NCBI RefSeq assembly: GCF_020179835.1
Contig: NZ_JAIUDA010000008.1
Coordinates: 208,104-272,103 of the forward strand
Origin: Pantoea sp. alder81
GTDB lineage: Bacteria > Pseudomonadota > Gammaproteobacteria > Enterobacterales > Enterobacteriaceae
Length of the DNA stretch: 64,000 nucleotides
Reading direction: 5' to 3'
Part shown: positions 1 to 8,475 of the stretch, in pieces
Layout of the letters: each line of letters opens with the position of its first letter
Position numbering within the stretch: position 1 is the stretch's first letter
Made by a program: the position numbers and the translations under genes
The notes under the pieces: generated by a model
What the model saw: the letters and a program-made list of their open reading frames with translations, nothing else
What the model was told of the DNA's origin: nothing
Database searches by the model: none

Positions 1-59
1 GGATGTTCTCCTGCGCTGCCCAGGCCAAAAATGACAAGTGATTAACCAACGGATCTTCT

Positions 60-1397
60 ATGCTCGATAGCTTACTTGTCATTCTTTTACTGATTGTGAT
101 CAGTTCATTCTTTTCTCTTTCTGAGATCTCGCTGGCCGCTGCCCGCAAGATCAAACTTAAACTGCTCGCCGATGAAGGCAACATTAATGCGCAGCGCGTG
201 TTGAAGATGCAGGAACAGCCTGGCATGTTCTTCACCGTGGTGCAGATTGGCCTGAACGCCGTGGCTATCCTCGGCGGTATCGTCGGTGATGCGGCTTTCT
301 CCCCTGCCTTCAACAGCTTGTTCAGCCGTTTTGTCGCGCCGGAACTGGCGGAACAGCTCAGCTTTATCTGTTCCTTCACCGTGGTGACCAGCCTGTTTAT
401 CCTGTTCGCGGATTTAACGCCAAAACGCGTTGGCATGGTCGCGCCGGAAGCCGTTGCGCTGCGCATCATCAACCCGATGCGCTTTTGTCTGTTCGTGATG
501 CGGCCGCTGGTGTGGCTGTTTAACGGCCTGGCGAACGTGTTTTTCCGCATCTTCAAATTGCCGATGGTGCGCAAAGATGACATCACTTCCGATGACATTT
601 ATGCGGTGGTGGAAGCCGGTGCTTTAGCGGGCGTGCTGCGTAAACAGGAGCACGAACTGATTGAAAACGTGTTTGAGCTGGAATCGCGTACCGTGCCCTC
701 CTCCATGACTTCGCGTGAAAACGTGGTATGGTTCGATCTGCACGAAGATGAAAACACCCTCAAAACCAAAATCGCGCAGCATCCGCACTCTAAATTTATC
801 GTTTGCGATGGCGACATTGACCACATTGTGGGTTATGTCGACTCCAAAGAGTTACTGCTGCGCGTGCTCGGCAATCAGAGTTTAACGCTGAGCAGCGGCG
901 TTCAGATTCGCTCTGCGCTGATTGTGCCGGATACGCTGACACTCTCTGAGGCTCTGGAGAGCTTTAAAACTGCAGGTGATGATTTTGCGGTGATCATGAA
1001 CGAATACGCGTTGGTGGTGGGAATCATCACCTTAAACGATGTGATGACTACGCTGATGGGTGATTTGGTCGGTCAGGGTCAGGAAGAGCAGATCGTTGCA
1101 CGTGATGAGAACTCATGGCTGGTTGAAGGCGGCACACCGATTGATGACGTGATGCGCGTACTGGATATCGATGATTTCCCGCAGTCCGGCAACTATGAAA
1201 CCATTGGCGGCTTTATGATGTATATGCTGCGCAAAATCCCGAAACGTACCGATTTCGTGAAGTTCTCAGGGTATAAATTTGAAGTGGTGGATATCGACAG
1301 TTACCGCATCGATCAGCTGCTGGTCACGCGTATTGATGAGCGCCCACCGGTGATAAATCTGACGAAGAGTGCGACTGATGAGATGGAATCGCCATAG
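60..1397 (+). CDS. paeA: PaeA/YtfL, CNNM-CBS membrane transporter
   Basis: Inner-membrane protein of 445 aa (E. coli YtfL is about 447). The N-terminal DUF21/CNNM domain (residues about 1-190) has several hydrophobic segments. A CBS pair (about 205-330) and a C-terminal CorC_HlyC domain (about 345-425) follow. The Salmonella homologue was named PaeA for export of cadaverine and putrescine in stationary phase, so polyamine efflux is the likely role; older names call it a hemolysin-like or UPF0053 protein. The ATG at 60 is preceded only by a weak GGAT ribosome site, but the N-terminus aligns with E. coli. It converges with ytfK, with a terminator between them. The 59 bases before it show no gene. 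Confidence 0.93.
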   Translation: MLDSLLVILLLIVISSFFSLSEISLAAARKIKLKLLADEGNINAQRVLKMQEQPGMFFTVVQIGLNAVAILGGIVGDAAFSPAFNSLFSRFVAPELAEQLSFICSFTVVTSLFILFADLTPKRVGMVAPEAVALRIINPMRFCLFVMRPLVWLFNGLANVFFRIFKLPMVRKDDITSDDIYAVVEAGALAGVLRKQEHELIENVFELESRTVPSSMTSRENVVWFDLHEDENTLKTKIAQHPHSKFIVCDGDIDHIVGYVDSKELLLRVLGNQSLTLSSGVQIRSALIVPDTLTLSEALESFKTAGDDFAVIMNEYALVVGIITLNDVMTTLMGDLVGQGQEEQIVARDENSWLVEGGTPIDDVMRVLDIDDFPQSGNYETIGGFMMYMLRKIPKRTDFVKFSGYKFEVVDIDSYRIDQLLVTRIDERPPVINLTKSATDEMESP

Positions 1398-1420
1398 CGT
1401 GGAGTGGCCAGAAAAAACAA

Positions 1421-1443
1421 GGCGCGATTAATCGCGCCGCTAC
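1421..1443 (-). repeat. GTAG-headed REP-like palindrome
   Basis: A perfect GGCGCGATTAATCGCGCC palindrome followed by GCTAC, so the other strand reads GTAGC then the palindrome. It resembles the palindromes after aaeR (48499-48672) in having a GTAG foot and an AT-rich loop, and lies in the convergent ytfL/ytfK gap. Confidence 0.5.
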
Positions 1444-1475
1444 AGGGCGCCTGATTGTATGGCGCCCTTTCTTTT
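1444..1475 (+). terminator. Intrinsic terminator after paeA
   Basis: Stem AGGGCGCC (1444-1451), 9-nt loop, GGCGCCCT (1461-1468), then TTCTTTTT. The T-run lies on the plus strand, so it ends paeA transcription just before the convergent ytfK. Confidence 0.8.
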
Positions 1476-1481
1476 TACTGC

Positions 1482-1688
1482 TTAGTTGTACTCGGCTTGT
1501 AGCCGCAGAACCTGGCGGTTGATCTCGGACATCACGCTAAGGTGCTGTTTATCTTTGACGCGTGGCAACATCACTTTGCCTTTATCAAACTCAAACGCGC
1601 CAACATCCTTGATATACAACCTTCCTTTAAAAAGCGTTTTTACGTATTTCGCAATTTGCAGCGGATTATAGCGCTGGAAGATTTTCAT
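1482..1688 (-). CDS. ytfK: YtfK, DUF1107 stringent-response modulator
   Basis: Small cytosolic protein of 68 aa beginning MKIFQRYNPLQIAKYVK. It is nearly collinear with E. coli YtfK, which binds SpoT and shifts it towards (p)ppGpp synthesis during phosphate and fatty-acid starvation. The frame is open a further 32 codons upstream, but the start at 1688 is chosen because AGGAG lies at a normal distance before it and because the E. coli protein starts here. It reads towards paeA and away from ytfJ, as in E. coli. Confidence 0.9.
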   Translation of the reverse strand: MKIFQRYNPLQIAKYVKTLFKGRLYIKDVGAFEFDKGKVMLPRVKDKQHLSVMSEINRQVLRLQAEYN

Positions 1689-1823
1689 GCTGTCTAACTC
1701 CTGAACAGATGTACTACGCTTCGTCGTTGCCAAATCCGGTACGAACCCATGAAGCGCAAATGAGGCATAACTATAGAACACCAAACGTTACGTATGTTCC
1801 GAAAAGGTGAATTTTTTACTGAA

Positions 1824-1853
1824 TTGACACATTATTACAGAACACTCTGTTAT
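1824..1853 (+). promoter_or_regulatory. Candidate sigma-70 promoter for ytfJ
   Basis: A perfect -35 TTGACA (1824-1829) and a moderate -10 TGTTAT (1848-1853) separated by 18 bp, about 150 bp before ytfJ. It is assigned to ytfJ by orientation only. Confidence 0.4.
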
Positions 1854-2001
1854 GACGTTCACAAAACCCAGTATAAACCTTCACTCATTAAGGAATTGTG
1901 GCGTGGGTTGCAAAGCTGTTAACTCATCGCGACAGGCGCATCATCCACGCCTAATATTGCAAAATCATGAATAACTGGTCGGATCACTAAGGAGCATTAC
2001 C

Positions 2002-2556
2002 ATGCGTTTGGCACACTCGGTGTTAGCACTGGCACTGCTGGTTCCCAGCCTTGTCTCAGCCCATGCTTTTAAGATTGGCGAGCGCGTCCCACCGGTGGGT
2101 GTGAGCGACAGGGGGGAATTGCTTTATCAACAAGATAAGTTTAGCTACCAACCGTGGAATAGCGCGCAGCTGAGTGGAAAAGTGCGTGTCATCTTGCATA
2201 TTGCCGGGCGTTCTTCGGCTAAAGAGCAAAACGCAGCGCTGATTGAAGCCATTAAAGCAGCGAAGTTTCCGCATGACCGCTATCAAACCACCACTATTGT
2301 GAACACTGACGATGCCATTCCCGGCACCGGCATGTTTGTGCGCAGCAGTATTGAGAGCAATAAGCAGCAATATCCGTGGTCGCAGTTTATTGTGGATAGC
2401 GATGGCAATGTGCGTAAGGTCTGGCAGCTGGAGAAAGGGGGTTCAGCGATTGTGGTGCTGGATAAGACCGGGCATGTGCGATATGCCAAAGAAGGTGCAT
2501 TGACGCAGGATGAGGCGCAGCAGGCGATAACGTTGATCCGTGAGTTGCTACAGTAA
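2002..2556 (+). CDS. ytfJ: YtfJ, periplasmic thioredoxin-fold protein
   Basis: 184 aa, the same length as E. coli YtfJ. The N-terminus is a signal peptide (MRLAHSVLALALLVPSLVSA, cleavage after SA-HA). The mature part belongs to the YtfJ family, usually described as having a thioredoxin-like fold; no CxxC active-site pair is visible in it. Biochemical function is unknown. The ribosome site AAGGAG precedes ATG 2002. It is monocistronic, followed by a palindrome, and converges with cysQ. Confidence 0.88.
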   Translation: MRLAHSVLALALLVPSLVSAHAFKIGERVPPVGVSDRGELLYQQDKFSYQPWNSAQLSGKVRVILHIAGRSSAKEQNAALIEAIKAAKFPHDRYQTTTIVNTDDAIPGTGMFVRSSIESNKQQYPWSQFIVDSDGNVRKVWQLEKGGSAIVVLDKTGHVRYAKEGALTQDEAQQAITLIRELLQ

Positions 2557-2563
2557 AAACTAA

Positions 2564-2588
2564 GGTCGCCATCAATGGCGACCCTGTT
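2564..2588 (+). terminator. Palindrome/terminator after ytfJ
   Basis: Perfect palindrome GGTCGCCATCAATGGCGACC (2564-2583 with a short loop) followed by CTGTTTTG. It can act as the ytfJ terminator. Its GCCAT-loop-ATGGC core is also seen at 15206 and in the array after aaeR. Confidence 0.6.
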
Positions 2589-2609
2589 TTGACCGGCTTA
2601 ACTTGTGTA

Positions 2610-2696
2610 TTCATCCCGGAATTAACTGCGAAAACACAGGCTGCGAATTTCTCTGTTCATCCCGGAGTTAACAACGAAAATACCGGCTGCGGTTTT
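2610..2696. repeat. Imperfect 46-bp tandem duplication
   Basis: Two copies beginning TTCATCCCGGA at 2610 and 2656 (period 46). They share the blocks CCCGGANTTAAC, CGAAAA and GGCTGCG. They lie in the convergent ytfJ-cysQ gap; no reading frame is supported here. Confidence 0.6.
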
Positions 2697-2716
2697 CGCA
2701 GGGTGCGCATCAGGAA

Positions 2717-3463
2717 CTAAAACAGCGAGACGCGGAAGCCCGGATTCAGGAAGGACTCGCGCGGTGAGTAGTCAAGGGTTTTGCCCTGCCAGTCATGCAC
2801 ATGGGCTCCGGCCGCAATCGCCACCGCGTGACCCGCTCCGGTATCCCAAATGTTGGTTGGCCCGAAACGCGGATACAGCTGGGCTTTACCTTCCGCCACC
2901 AGGCAGAATTTCAGCGAAGAGCCAATCGCAGTGGTTTGGTGTTCGCCCAACTGCGCCAGATATTCTTTCAGCTCTTCATCTTTATCTGCATGCGAGCGAC
3001 TGACGACGACCAGCAATGGACGCGCCTCGCGCACCTGAATCTGTGATTTATGGCCGCCCTCTTCTTTCCAGGCTTTGCCTTCGGATGCTGAATACATCAC
3101 ACCCAACGCGGGCGCATAAACCACACCTAACACCGGCTTACCGTTTTCAATCAGAGCAATGTTGACGGTGAATTCCCCGTTGCGCTTGATGAACTCTTTG
3201 GTGCCATCCAGCGGATCAACCAGCCAATATTTTTTCCAGTTCTGACGTACGGCCCAGCTCGGCGGATCTTCTTCTGATAACACCGGCACTTCGGGTGATA
3301 GCGCGGCCAGCCCTTCCACGATGACTTTGTGTGCCGCGAGATCGGCGGCCGTCACCGGCGAATCATCCGACTTACGCGTCACATCCATCGGTTGTGAACC
3401 CGCATAGACATGCATAATGGCATCGCCCGCTTCACGCGCCAGTTGGATTATTTTATCTAACAT
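2717..3463 (-). CDS. cysQ: CysQ, 3'(2'),5'-bisphosphate nucleotidase
   Basis: Hydrolyses 3'-phosphoadenosine 5'-phosphate (PAP) to AMP, removing the by-product of sulfate assimilation and recycling PAPS-pathway nucleotides. The 248-aa protein belongs to the inositol monophosphatase superfamily. Visible metal-site motifs are SEED (Glu64/Glu65), DPLDGTKEF (Asp83, Asp86) and the C-terminal WDTGAGHAV. Length matches E. coli CysQ (246). The GAGGTG before the ATG at 3463 is an adequate ribosome site. It is divergent from cpdB across a 293-bp gap, as in E. coli. Confidence 0.95.
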   Translation of the reverse strand: MLDKIIQLAREAGDAIMHVYAGSQPMDVTRKSDDSPVTAADLAAHKVIVEGLAALSPEVPVLSEEDPPSWAVRQNWKKYWLVDPLDGTKEFIKRNGEFTVNIALIENGKPVLGVVYAPALGVMYSASEGKAWKEEGGHKSQIQVREARPLLVVVSRSHADKDEELKEYLAQLGEHQTTAIGSSLKFCLVAEGKAQLYPRFGPTNIWDTGAGHAVAIAAGAHVHDWQGKTLDYSPRESFLNPGFRVSLF

Positions 3464-3669
3464 TTTTCACCTCTTTTCCGCTGACTCTGCCTGTCAGACA
3501 TCAACAGCTCACCTCTACACATTTTAGCAGTTATGTCCCGATGCTCTGCGGCTGAACTGTCTGAAACGGCAATCTATATTATTATCAATACCATAGTTCA
3601 TGGTTGGCGGCTATGGCGTGATACTGAATCCCTTTTTAGCGGACAGCGAAGCCTGCTGATGCGTGAAAG

Positions 3670-3685
3670 TCTGAGACACATCACA
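3670..3685. promoter_or_regulatory. CRP-like site upstream of cpdB
   Basis: TCTGA-N6-TCACA matches the CRP consensus TGTGA-N6-TCACA at 9 of 10 positions and sits about 72 bp before the cpdB start. Regulation by cAMP-CRP is inferred, not shown. Confidence 0.45.
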
Positions 3686-3756
3686 AATTGAAATGATAAT
3701 TCGTCATTGTTTTACATTATTTTGAGAGGCCCATTAGATCAGACAAGGAGCAAATC

Positions 3757-5703
3757 ATGTTCAAAGCGAGCATGTCGTTACTGGCGCTGTGTGTGACGGC
3801 GGCCACGGTGCAAGCCGCTACAGTGGATCTGCGCATTCTGGAAACCACCGATCTACACAGCAATATGATGGATTTCGATTACTACAAAGACACGCCAACC
3901 GAGAAATTTGGTCTGGTGCGCACGGCGACGCTGATTCAACAGGCCCGCGCAGAAGCGAAAAATAGTGTGCTGGTCGATAACGGCGACATTATTCAGGGCA
4001 GTCCGTTAGGCGATTACATGGCAGCTAAGGGACTGAAAAAAGGCGATGTTCATCCAGTGTATAAAGCGATGAACACGCTGGATTACGCGGTGGGCAACTT
4101 AGGCAATCACGAATTCAATTACGGCTTACCCTATCTGCAGAAAGCGATTGCCGGGGCGCGTTTCCCCTATGTGAATGCCAACATTATCGATGAAAAGAGC
4201 GGAAAACCGCTGTTTACCCCCTATCTCATCAAAGAAACCACTGTTACCGACCGCAGCGGCAACCCACATCGCTTAAAAATTGGCTACATCGGCTTCGTTC
4301 CGCCGCAGATTATGGTGTGGGATCGCAACAATCTGCAGGGCAAAGTGCGCGTTGATGACATCACGGAAACAGCGAAGCGGTATGTGCCGGAAATGCGCGC
4401 AAAAGGTGCTGAAATAATCATCGCTATTCCGCACTCAGGTTTAAGCAGTGAGCCCTATCACGCGATGGCGGAAAATTCGGTCTACTACCTCAGCCAGGTG
4501 CCTGGCATCAACGCTATTATGTTTGGTCACGCGCATGCGGTGTTCCCCAGCAAAGAGTTTGCCGCCATTAAAGGCGCTGATATTGCACAAGGCACGCTGA
4601 ACGACGTTCCCTCAGTGATGCCCGGCATGTGGGGTGATCATCTCGGTGTGGTTGATTTGGTGCTGAATAACGAGGGCGGCAAATGGCAGGTTACACAGGG
4701 CAAAGCCGAAGCGCGGCCTATCTATGATCCCGTCGCCAAAAAGTCACTGGCGGCTGAAGATGCTGATTTGGTGAAAGTGCTGGAGCAGGATCACCGTGCC
4801 ACACGTGAGTTCGTTGCTAAGCCGATCGGCAAGTCTGCGGATGTAATGTACAGCTACCTGTCACTGGTGCAGGACGACCCTACTGTGCAGATCGTCAACA
4901 ATGCACAGCGCGCCTATGTTGAGCACTTTATTCAGGGCGATCCCGATCTCGGTCGCTTGCCGGTGCTTTCCGCTGCTGCACCCTTTAAAGCCGGTGGGCG
5001 TAAAAACGATCCCGCCAGCTATACCGAAGTAGAGAAAGGTGAGCTGACTTTCCGTAATGCCGCCGATCTCTATCTCTATCCCAACACACTGGTGGTGATG
5101 AAAGTCACCGGTGCGCAAGTGAGAGAGTGGCTGGAGTGTTCAGCGGCGCAGTTTAATCAAATCGATCCACACAGCAGTAAACCGCAAGCGCTGATTAACT
5201 GGGATTTCCGCACCTATAACTTCGACGTCATTGACGGTGTCGATTATCAAATCGATGTAACGCAGCCCGCGCGTTACGACGGTGAATGCACGTTGATCAA
5301 CAAGGATACTTCACGCATTAAGGATCTGACGTGGCAAGGTAAGCCGATCGATCCTAACGCGGTATTCCTCGTCGCCACCAACAACTATCGCGCGTACGGC
5401 GGGAAGTTCGCTGGCACCGGCGATAAGTACGTGGCGTTTGCTTCACCGGATGAGAACCGTTCAGTGGTCGCGGCTTATATCAGCAGCGAAACCAAAGCAC
5501 ACGGCGAAGTGAAACCACAGGCCGATCATAACTGGCGTTTAGCGCCGATTCACAGCGATACGCCGCTGGATATTCGCTTTGAAACCGCACCGGGCGAGAA
5601 AGCCACGCAGTTTATTGAGAAGTACGCTGATTATCCGATGAAAGCGGTGGGCAGTGACGAGATTGGATTTGCGATTTGGCAGGTAGATTTGCAGAAGCAG
5701 TAA
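3757..5703 (+). CDS. cpdB: CpdB, 2',3'-cyclic nucleotide phosphodiesterase / 3'-nucleotidase
   Basis: Periplasmic bifunctional enzyme that hydrolyses 2',3'-cyclic nucleotides to 3'-nucleotides and then to nucleosides, for scavenging external nucleotides. 648 aa, as in E. coli (647). A signal peptide ends near VQA-AT (about residue 20). The metallophosphatase domain (about 22-330) shows TTDLHSN, DNGDIIQGSP, GNHEFNYG and FGHAHAVFP. The C-terminal 5'-nucleotidase domain follows (about 360-560). Ribosome site AAGGAG before ATG 3757. A CRP-like site lies upstream. Confidence 0.96.
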   Translation: MFKASMSLLALCVTAATVQAATVDLRILETTDLHSNMMDFDYYKDTPTEKFGLVRTATLIQQARAEAKNSVLVDNGDIIQGSPLGDYMAAKGLKKGDVHPVYKAMNTLDYAVGNLGNHEFNYGLPYLQKAIAGARFPYVNANIIDEKSGKPLFTPYLIKETTVTDRSGNPHRLKIGYIGFVPPQIMVWDRNNLQGKVRVDDITETAKRYVPEMRAKGAEIIIAIPHSGLSSEPYHAMAENSVYYLSQVPGINAIMFGHAHAVFPSKEFAAIKGADIAQGTLNDVPSVMPGMWGDHLGVVDLVLNNEGGKWQVTQGKAEARPIYDPVAKKSLAAEDADLVKVLEQDHRATREFVAKPIGKSADVMYSYLSLVQDDPTVQIVNNAQRAYVEHFIQGDPDLGRLPVLSAAAPFKAGGRKNDPASYTEVEKGELTFRNAADLYLYPNTLVVMKVTGAQVREWLECSAAQFNQIDPHSSKPQALINWDFRTYNFDVIDGVDYQIDVTQPARYDGECTLINKDTSRIKDLTWQGKPIDPNAVFLVATNNYRAYGGKFAGTGDKYVAFASPDENRSVVAAYISSETKAHGEVKPQADHNWRLAPIHSDTPLDIRFETAPGEKATQFIEKYADYPMKAVGSDEIGFAIWQVDLQKQ

Positions 5704-5710
5704 GGTTGGC

Positions 5711-5742
5711 AAAAGAATGGCCAGTCATTTACGACTGGCCAT
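5711..5742 (-). terminator. Terminator between cpdB and fklB
   Basis: Stem ATGGCCAGTC (5717-5726) with GACTGGCCAT (5733-5742). On the minus strand it is followed by TCTTTTG, so it mainly ends fklB, though the hairpin could also slow cpdB readthrough. Confidence 0.6.
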
Positions 5743-5761
5743 CTACTGCTGGAAATTCAGA

Positions 5762-6382
5762 TTACAGAATTTCCAGCAGCTCGACTTCGAATACCAGGGT
5801 GCTGAATGGCGGGATGGATGCGCCAGCACCGCGCTCGCCGTACGCGAGGTTTTGTGGAATCACCAGTTCCCACTTAGAACCCACTGGCATCAGAGTCAGC
5901 GCTTCAATCCAGCCCGCGATCACGCCGCTTACCGGGAATTCAGCAGGCTCGCCACGTGCCACTGAGCTGTCGAACACAGAACCGTCGATCAATTTGCCGG
6001 TGTAGTGCACACGTACACGGTCCTGACGCGATGGGATTGGGCCATCGCCTTGGGTGATCACGCTGAACTGCAAACCAGATTCAGTGCTGCTCACGCCTTC
6101 ACGCTGGGCATTCTGCTCCAGGAATTTATGGCCATCAGCAGCCATTGCTTCCACACGCTCACGACGCACGCCTTCTGCACGTTCGTGCACTTCACGCAGC
6201 GCGCGATGTACCACGTCAACAGGCACTGCCGGTGAGTTCCCTTCCAGCGCGTCGCGCAGACCCGCGAGCAGTGCTTCCGGCTGCAGACCCTGCAGGCCAG
6301 ATTCCTGCAGCTGCTGGCCTACCTGTAAACCGATACCGTAACTTGCTTGTGATTCGACGCTGTCGAATGAAGGGGTGGTCAT
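5762..6382 (-). CDS. fklB: FklB, FKBP-type peptidyl-prolyl cis-trans isomerase
   Basis: 206 aa, the length of E. coli FklB (FKBP22). It catalyses cis-trans isomerisation of proline peptide bonds and acts as a dimeric folding factor. The N-terminal helical dimerisation region (about 1-90, SQASYGIGLQVGQQLQESG) is followed by the FKBP domain (about 110-206) with VRVHYTGKLIDGSVFDSS, GWIEALTLMPVGSKWEL and IPPFSTLVFEVELLEI. No signal peptide is apparent. It is divergent from ytfB. Confidence 0.95.
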   Translation of the reverse strand: MTTPSFDSVESQASYGIGLQVGQQLQESGLQGLQPEALLAGLRDALEGNSPAVPVDVVHRALREVHERAEGVRRERVEAMAADGHKFLEQNAQREGVSSTESGLQFSVITQGDGPIPSRQDRVRVHYTGKLIDGSVFDSSVARGEPAEFPVSGVIAGWIEALTLMPVGSKWELVIPQNLAYGERGAGASIPPFSTLVFEVELLEIL

Positions 6383-6716
6383 CTTAATTCCTTAATCCCG
6401 GAGAAAATAGAAACGGCAGCATAACAGCGCAGGCGGCTGGCGTAAAATCTGCAGCGCCGCAGATGACATTTACCAGGGAAAGAGAAACAATACGCAGGTC
6501 AAATTTTTCAATGCTGGCAGGCACTTCCCGCCCGCATTGCCCATACTATAGCTGTGGCAACGTTTTCGTCGTACAGCGCTAAGAAAGAGAGAATACATGG
6601 GCCAGATCGCCCCACGACGCCGCAGGACGCGCGCACCGCGTGCTTTTACATTATCGAGGTTGCAACGTTGGCTGCCGCAATTTACGCGCAAGGCCGCCAG
6701 CGAGGAGGATTCACGA

Positions 6717-7253
6717 ATGGCTTCTGATACCCCTTCCCGCGTTCCCGCCGTGCTACTGCGCGTCTGGCACCTGCTGGATGATGTACGCTGGATGAACCCA
6801 CTACCGGCCTTCCATCGACGTGGCATGGTGATTGCCCTGCTGGTTCTGCTATTAGCGTTTCTCTGGCCGAGCAGTACGCCGCAATACCCGATTGAGCGCC
6901 CGGCAGATAACAGCAGCAAAGAGGTGCCGTTGCAGGCGGAGATTTACGACAACAAGCAGCCGCAGAACACCCAGCCGAAAACCGATTCTCAGGGTGAGTG
7001 GCACAACTATACCGTGTCATCAGGCCAGACGCTGGCGCAGCTGTTCCGCGACAATAATCTGCCGGTAAATGATGTGTTTGCGATGGCTCGCGTCGAGGGG
7101 GACGATCAGCCGCTCAGCGCATTGAAGAATGGACAGCAGGTGAAGATTCGTCAGAACGCACAAGGCGTGGTGACAGGCTTAACGGTGGATGGCAGCAACG
7201 GTCCGGTGCTGTTCACCCGTCAGCCCGACGGCAGCTTTATCCGCGCCCAGTAA
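6717..7253 (+). CDS. ytfB: YtfB, OapA-domain cell-division protein
   Basis: Bitopic inner-membrane protein related to opacity-associated protein A; E. coli YtfB (212 aa) localises to the septum and binds glycans. From ATG 6717 it has 178 aa: a short cytoplasmic N-terminus with MNPLPAFHRRG, one membrane helix (about 37-52), a variable periplasmic linker, then the OapA domain (about 95-178) with SSGQTLAQLFRDNNLP and FTRQPDGSFIRAQ. This start is chosen because AGGAGG lies 8 nt upstream and because it matches the E. coli N-terminus. The frame remains open to an ATG at 6597, which would add 40 Arg-rich residues with only a weak ribosome site. Confidence 0.85.
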   Translation: MASDTPSRVPAVLLRVWHLLDDVRWMNPLPAFHRRGMVIALLVLLLAFLWPSSTPQYPIERPADNSSKEVPLQAEIYDNKQPQNTQPKTDSQGEWHNYTVSSGQTLAQLFRDNNLPVNDVFAMARVEGDDQPLSALKNGQQVKIRQNAQGVVTGLTVDGSNGPVLFTRQPDGSFIRAQ

Positions 7254-7265
7254 ATCGCAGAAACA

Positions 7266-7292
7266 AAAACGCCGGCACATGGCCGGCGTTTT
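7266..7292 (+). terminator. Terminator after ytfB
   Basis: Stem AAAACGCCGGC / GCCGGCGTTTT with a 5-nt loop. A-rich and T-rich flanks on both sides make it potentially bidirectional, serving ytfB and the convergent rpsF operon. Confidence 0.8.
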
Positions 7293-7306
7293 CGCGTTAC
7301 CGAGTA

Positions 7307-7428
7307 TACTCGTCATACTTCAAGTTGCTGATGCGTTGGCTTCGCTCATTCACCCCAGTCATTTACCTAAGTAAGCTCCTGAGATTCATTCCCTTGCCGC
7401 CTTCCCGCACCTTGAATTATTTAGAGTA
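7307..7428. repeat. ERIC (IRU) element
   Basis: About 122 bp with the ERIC core: CATTCACCCCAGTCA (ERIC2-primer-like) and GTAAGCTCCTGAGATTCATT (ERIC1R-like). Imperfect inverted ends TACTCGTCATACTTCAAG and CTTGAATTATTTAGAGTA flank it. It lies between the convergent ytfB and rplI 3' ends. Such non-autonomous repeats are typical of Enterobacterales. Confidence 0.88.
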
Positions 7429-7430
7429 AA

Positions 7431-7880
7431 TTACTCAGCCACTACATTCACAACCAGTTTAGCGAATACTTCGCTATGAACCTGGAAGTCAACTTCGTGC
7501 TCACCGGTAGAACGCAGAACGCCGTTTGGCAGACGCACTTCGCTCTTAGCCACTTCAACGCCAGCTGCAGTTACTGCATCAGCGATGTCGCGGGTACCGA
7601 TTGAACCGAACAGTTTACCTTCGTCGCCTGATTTAGACGCGATGGTAACGGTGCCCAGTGAGTTGATTTTCTCTGCACGTGCGTTAGCAGCAGCCAGAAC
7701 GTCAGCCAGTTTGGCTTCCAGTTCAGCGCGACGTGTTTCGAAGAACTCAACGTTTTTCTTGGTAGCAGGAACAGCTTTACCCTGTGGAACCAAGAAGTTA
7801 CGAGCGTAGCCCGCTTTAACGTTAACCTGATCACCCAGGCTGCCCAGGTTTGCTACTTTATCAAGCAGAATAACTTGCAT
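7431..7880 (-). CDS. rplI: Ribosomal protein bL9
   Basis: 149 aa, identical in length to E. coli L9. It binds 23S rRNA near the base of the L1 stalk and helps maintain reading frame. The N-terminal domain MQVILLDKVANLGSLGDQVN and GYARNFLVPQGKAV is followed by the long connecting helix and the C-terminal rRNA-binding domain. Last gene of the rpsF-priB-rpsR-rplI operon; 39 bp separate it from rpsR. A ribosome site (AGAGGATAAGGT) precedes the ATG. Confidence 0.98.
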   Translation of the reverse strand: MQVILLDKVANLGSLGDQVNVKAGYARNFLVPQGKAVPATKKNVEFFETRRAELEAKLADVLAAANARAEKINSLGTVTIASKSGDEGKLFGSIGTRDIADAVTAAGVEVAKSEVRLPNGVLRSTGEHEVDFQVHSEVFAKLVVNVVAE

Positions 7881-7919
7881 TACCTTATCCTCTTAAAGTC
7901 GTTAATGGACAACTACCAA

Positions 7920-8147
7920 TTACTGATGACGATCAGTGTATGGCAGCAGGGACAGGTAGCGAGCGCGCTTGATGCAACGAGCGAGCTGACGCTGGTATTT
8001 TGCACGAGTACCGGTAATACGGCTCGGGACAATTTTACCGCTTTCGGTAACGTAGTTTTTCAGTGTAGCGATATCTTTGTAATCAATCTCTACAACACCT
8101 TCCGCTGTGAAACGGCAGAATTTGCGACGACGGAAATAACGTGCCAT
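7920..8147 (-). CDS. rpsR: Ribosomal protein bS18
   Basis: 75 aa, the E. coli S18 length, beginning MARYFRRRKFCRFTAEGV and ending RYLSLLPYTDRHQ. A small basic protein of the 30S platform that forms a heterodimer with bS6. The single conserved Cys11 is present. It lies 4 bp after priB, so translation is probably coupled. Confidence 0.98.
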   Translation of the reverse strand: MARYFRRRKFCRFTAEGVVEIDYKDIATLKNYVTESGKIVPSRITGTRAKYQRQLARCIKRARYLSLLPYTDRHQ

Positions 8148-8151
8148 TTGG

Positions 8152-8469
8152 CTAGTCTCCAGAATCTATCAATTCAATCTGCTCGGCATGTAACACCATT
8201 CTGCTCTGACCATTGCGTGCCTGATGGCAGCTAATGAATCCTTCGAGAGTGAGTTGCGTACCGACCGTTATATGTTGAGTAATCACCTGGTGGGTGCTGC
8301 CGCTGATAATCACCGGCATTTGACACCAGGCTTGCCGGTGGAAACCGGCTTCCTCCTGCACAGACCGATGCTCAAGCACGAACTGGCAGTGTGGAATCCC
8401 TGACGGACTGATTTTTCGAACTGGCGTCTTGCACACAGTGCCTGACAGGCGCAGTCGATTTGCCGTCAT
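8152..8469 (-). CDS. priB: PriB, primosomal replication protein N
   Basis: 105 aa (E. coli 104). A dimeric OB-fold protein that binds ssDNA and, with PriA and DnaT, reloads DnaB at repaired replication forks. The conserved block SPSGIPHCQFVLEHRSVQEE (about 22-41) and the ending VLHAEQIELIDSGD are clear. It sits between rpsF (6 bp) and rpsR (4 bp), the standard enterobacterial placement of a replication gene inside a ribosomal operon. Confidence 0.97.
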   Translation of the reverse strand: MTANRLRLSGTVCKTPVRKISPSGIPHCQFVLEHRSVQEEAGFHRQAWCQMPVIISGSTHQVITQHITVGTQLTLEGFISCHQARNGQSRMVLHAEQIELIDSGD

Positions 8470-8475
8470 GTCGGA

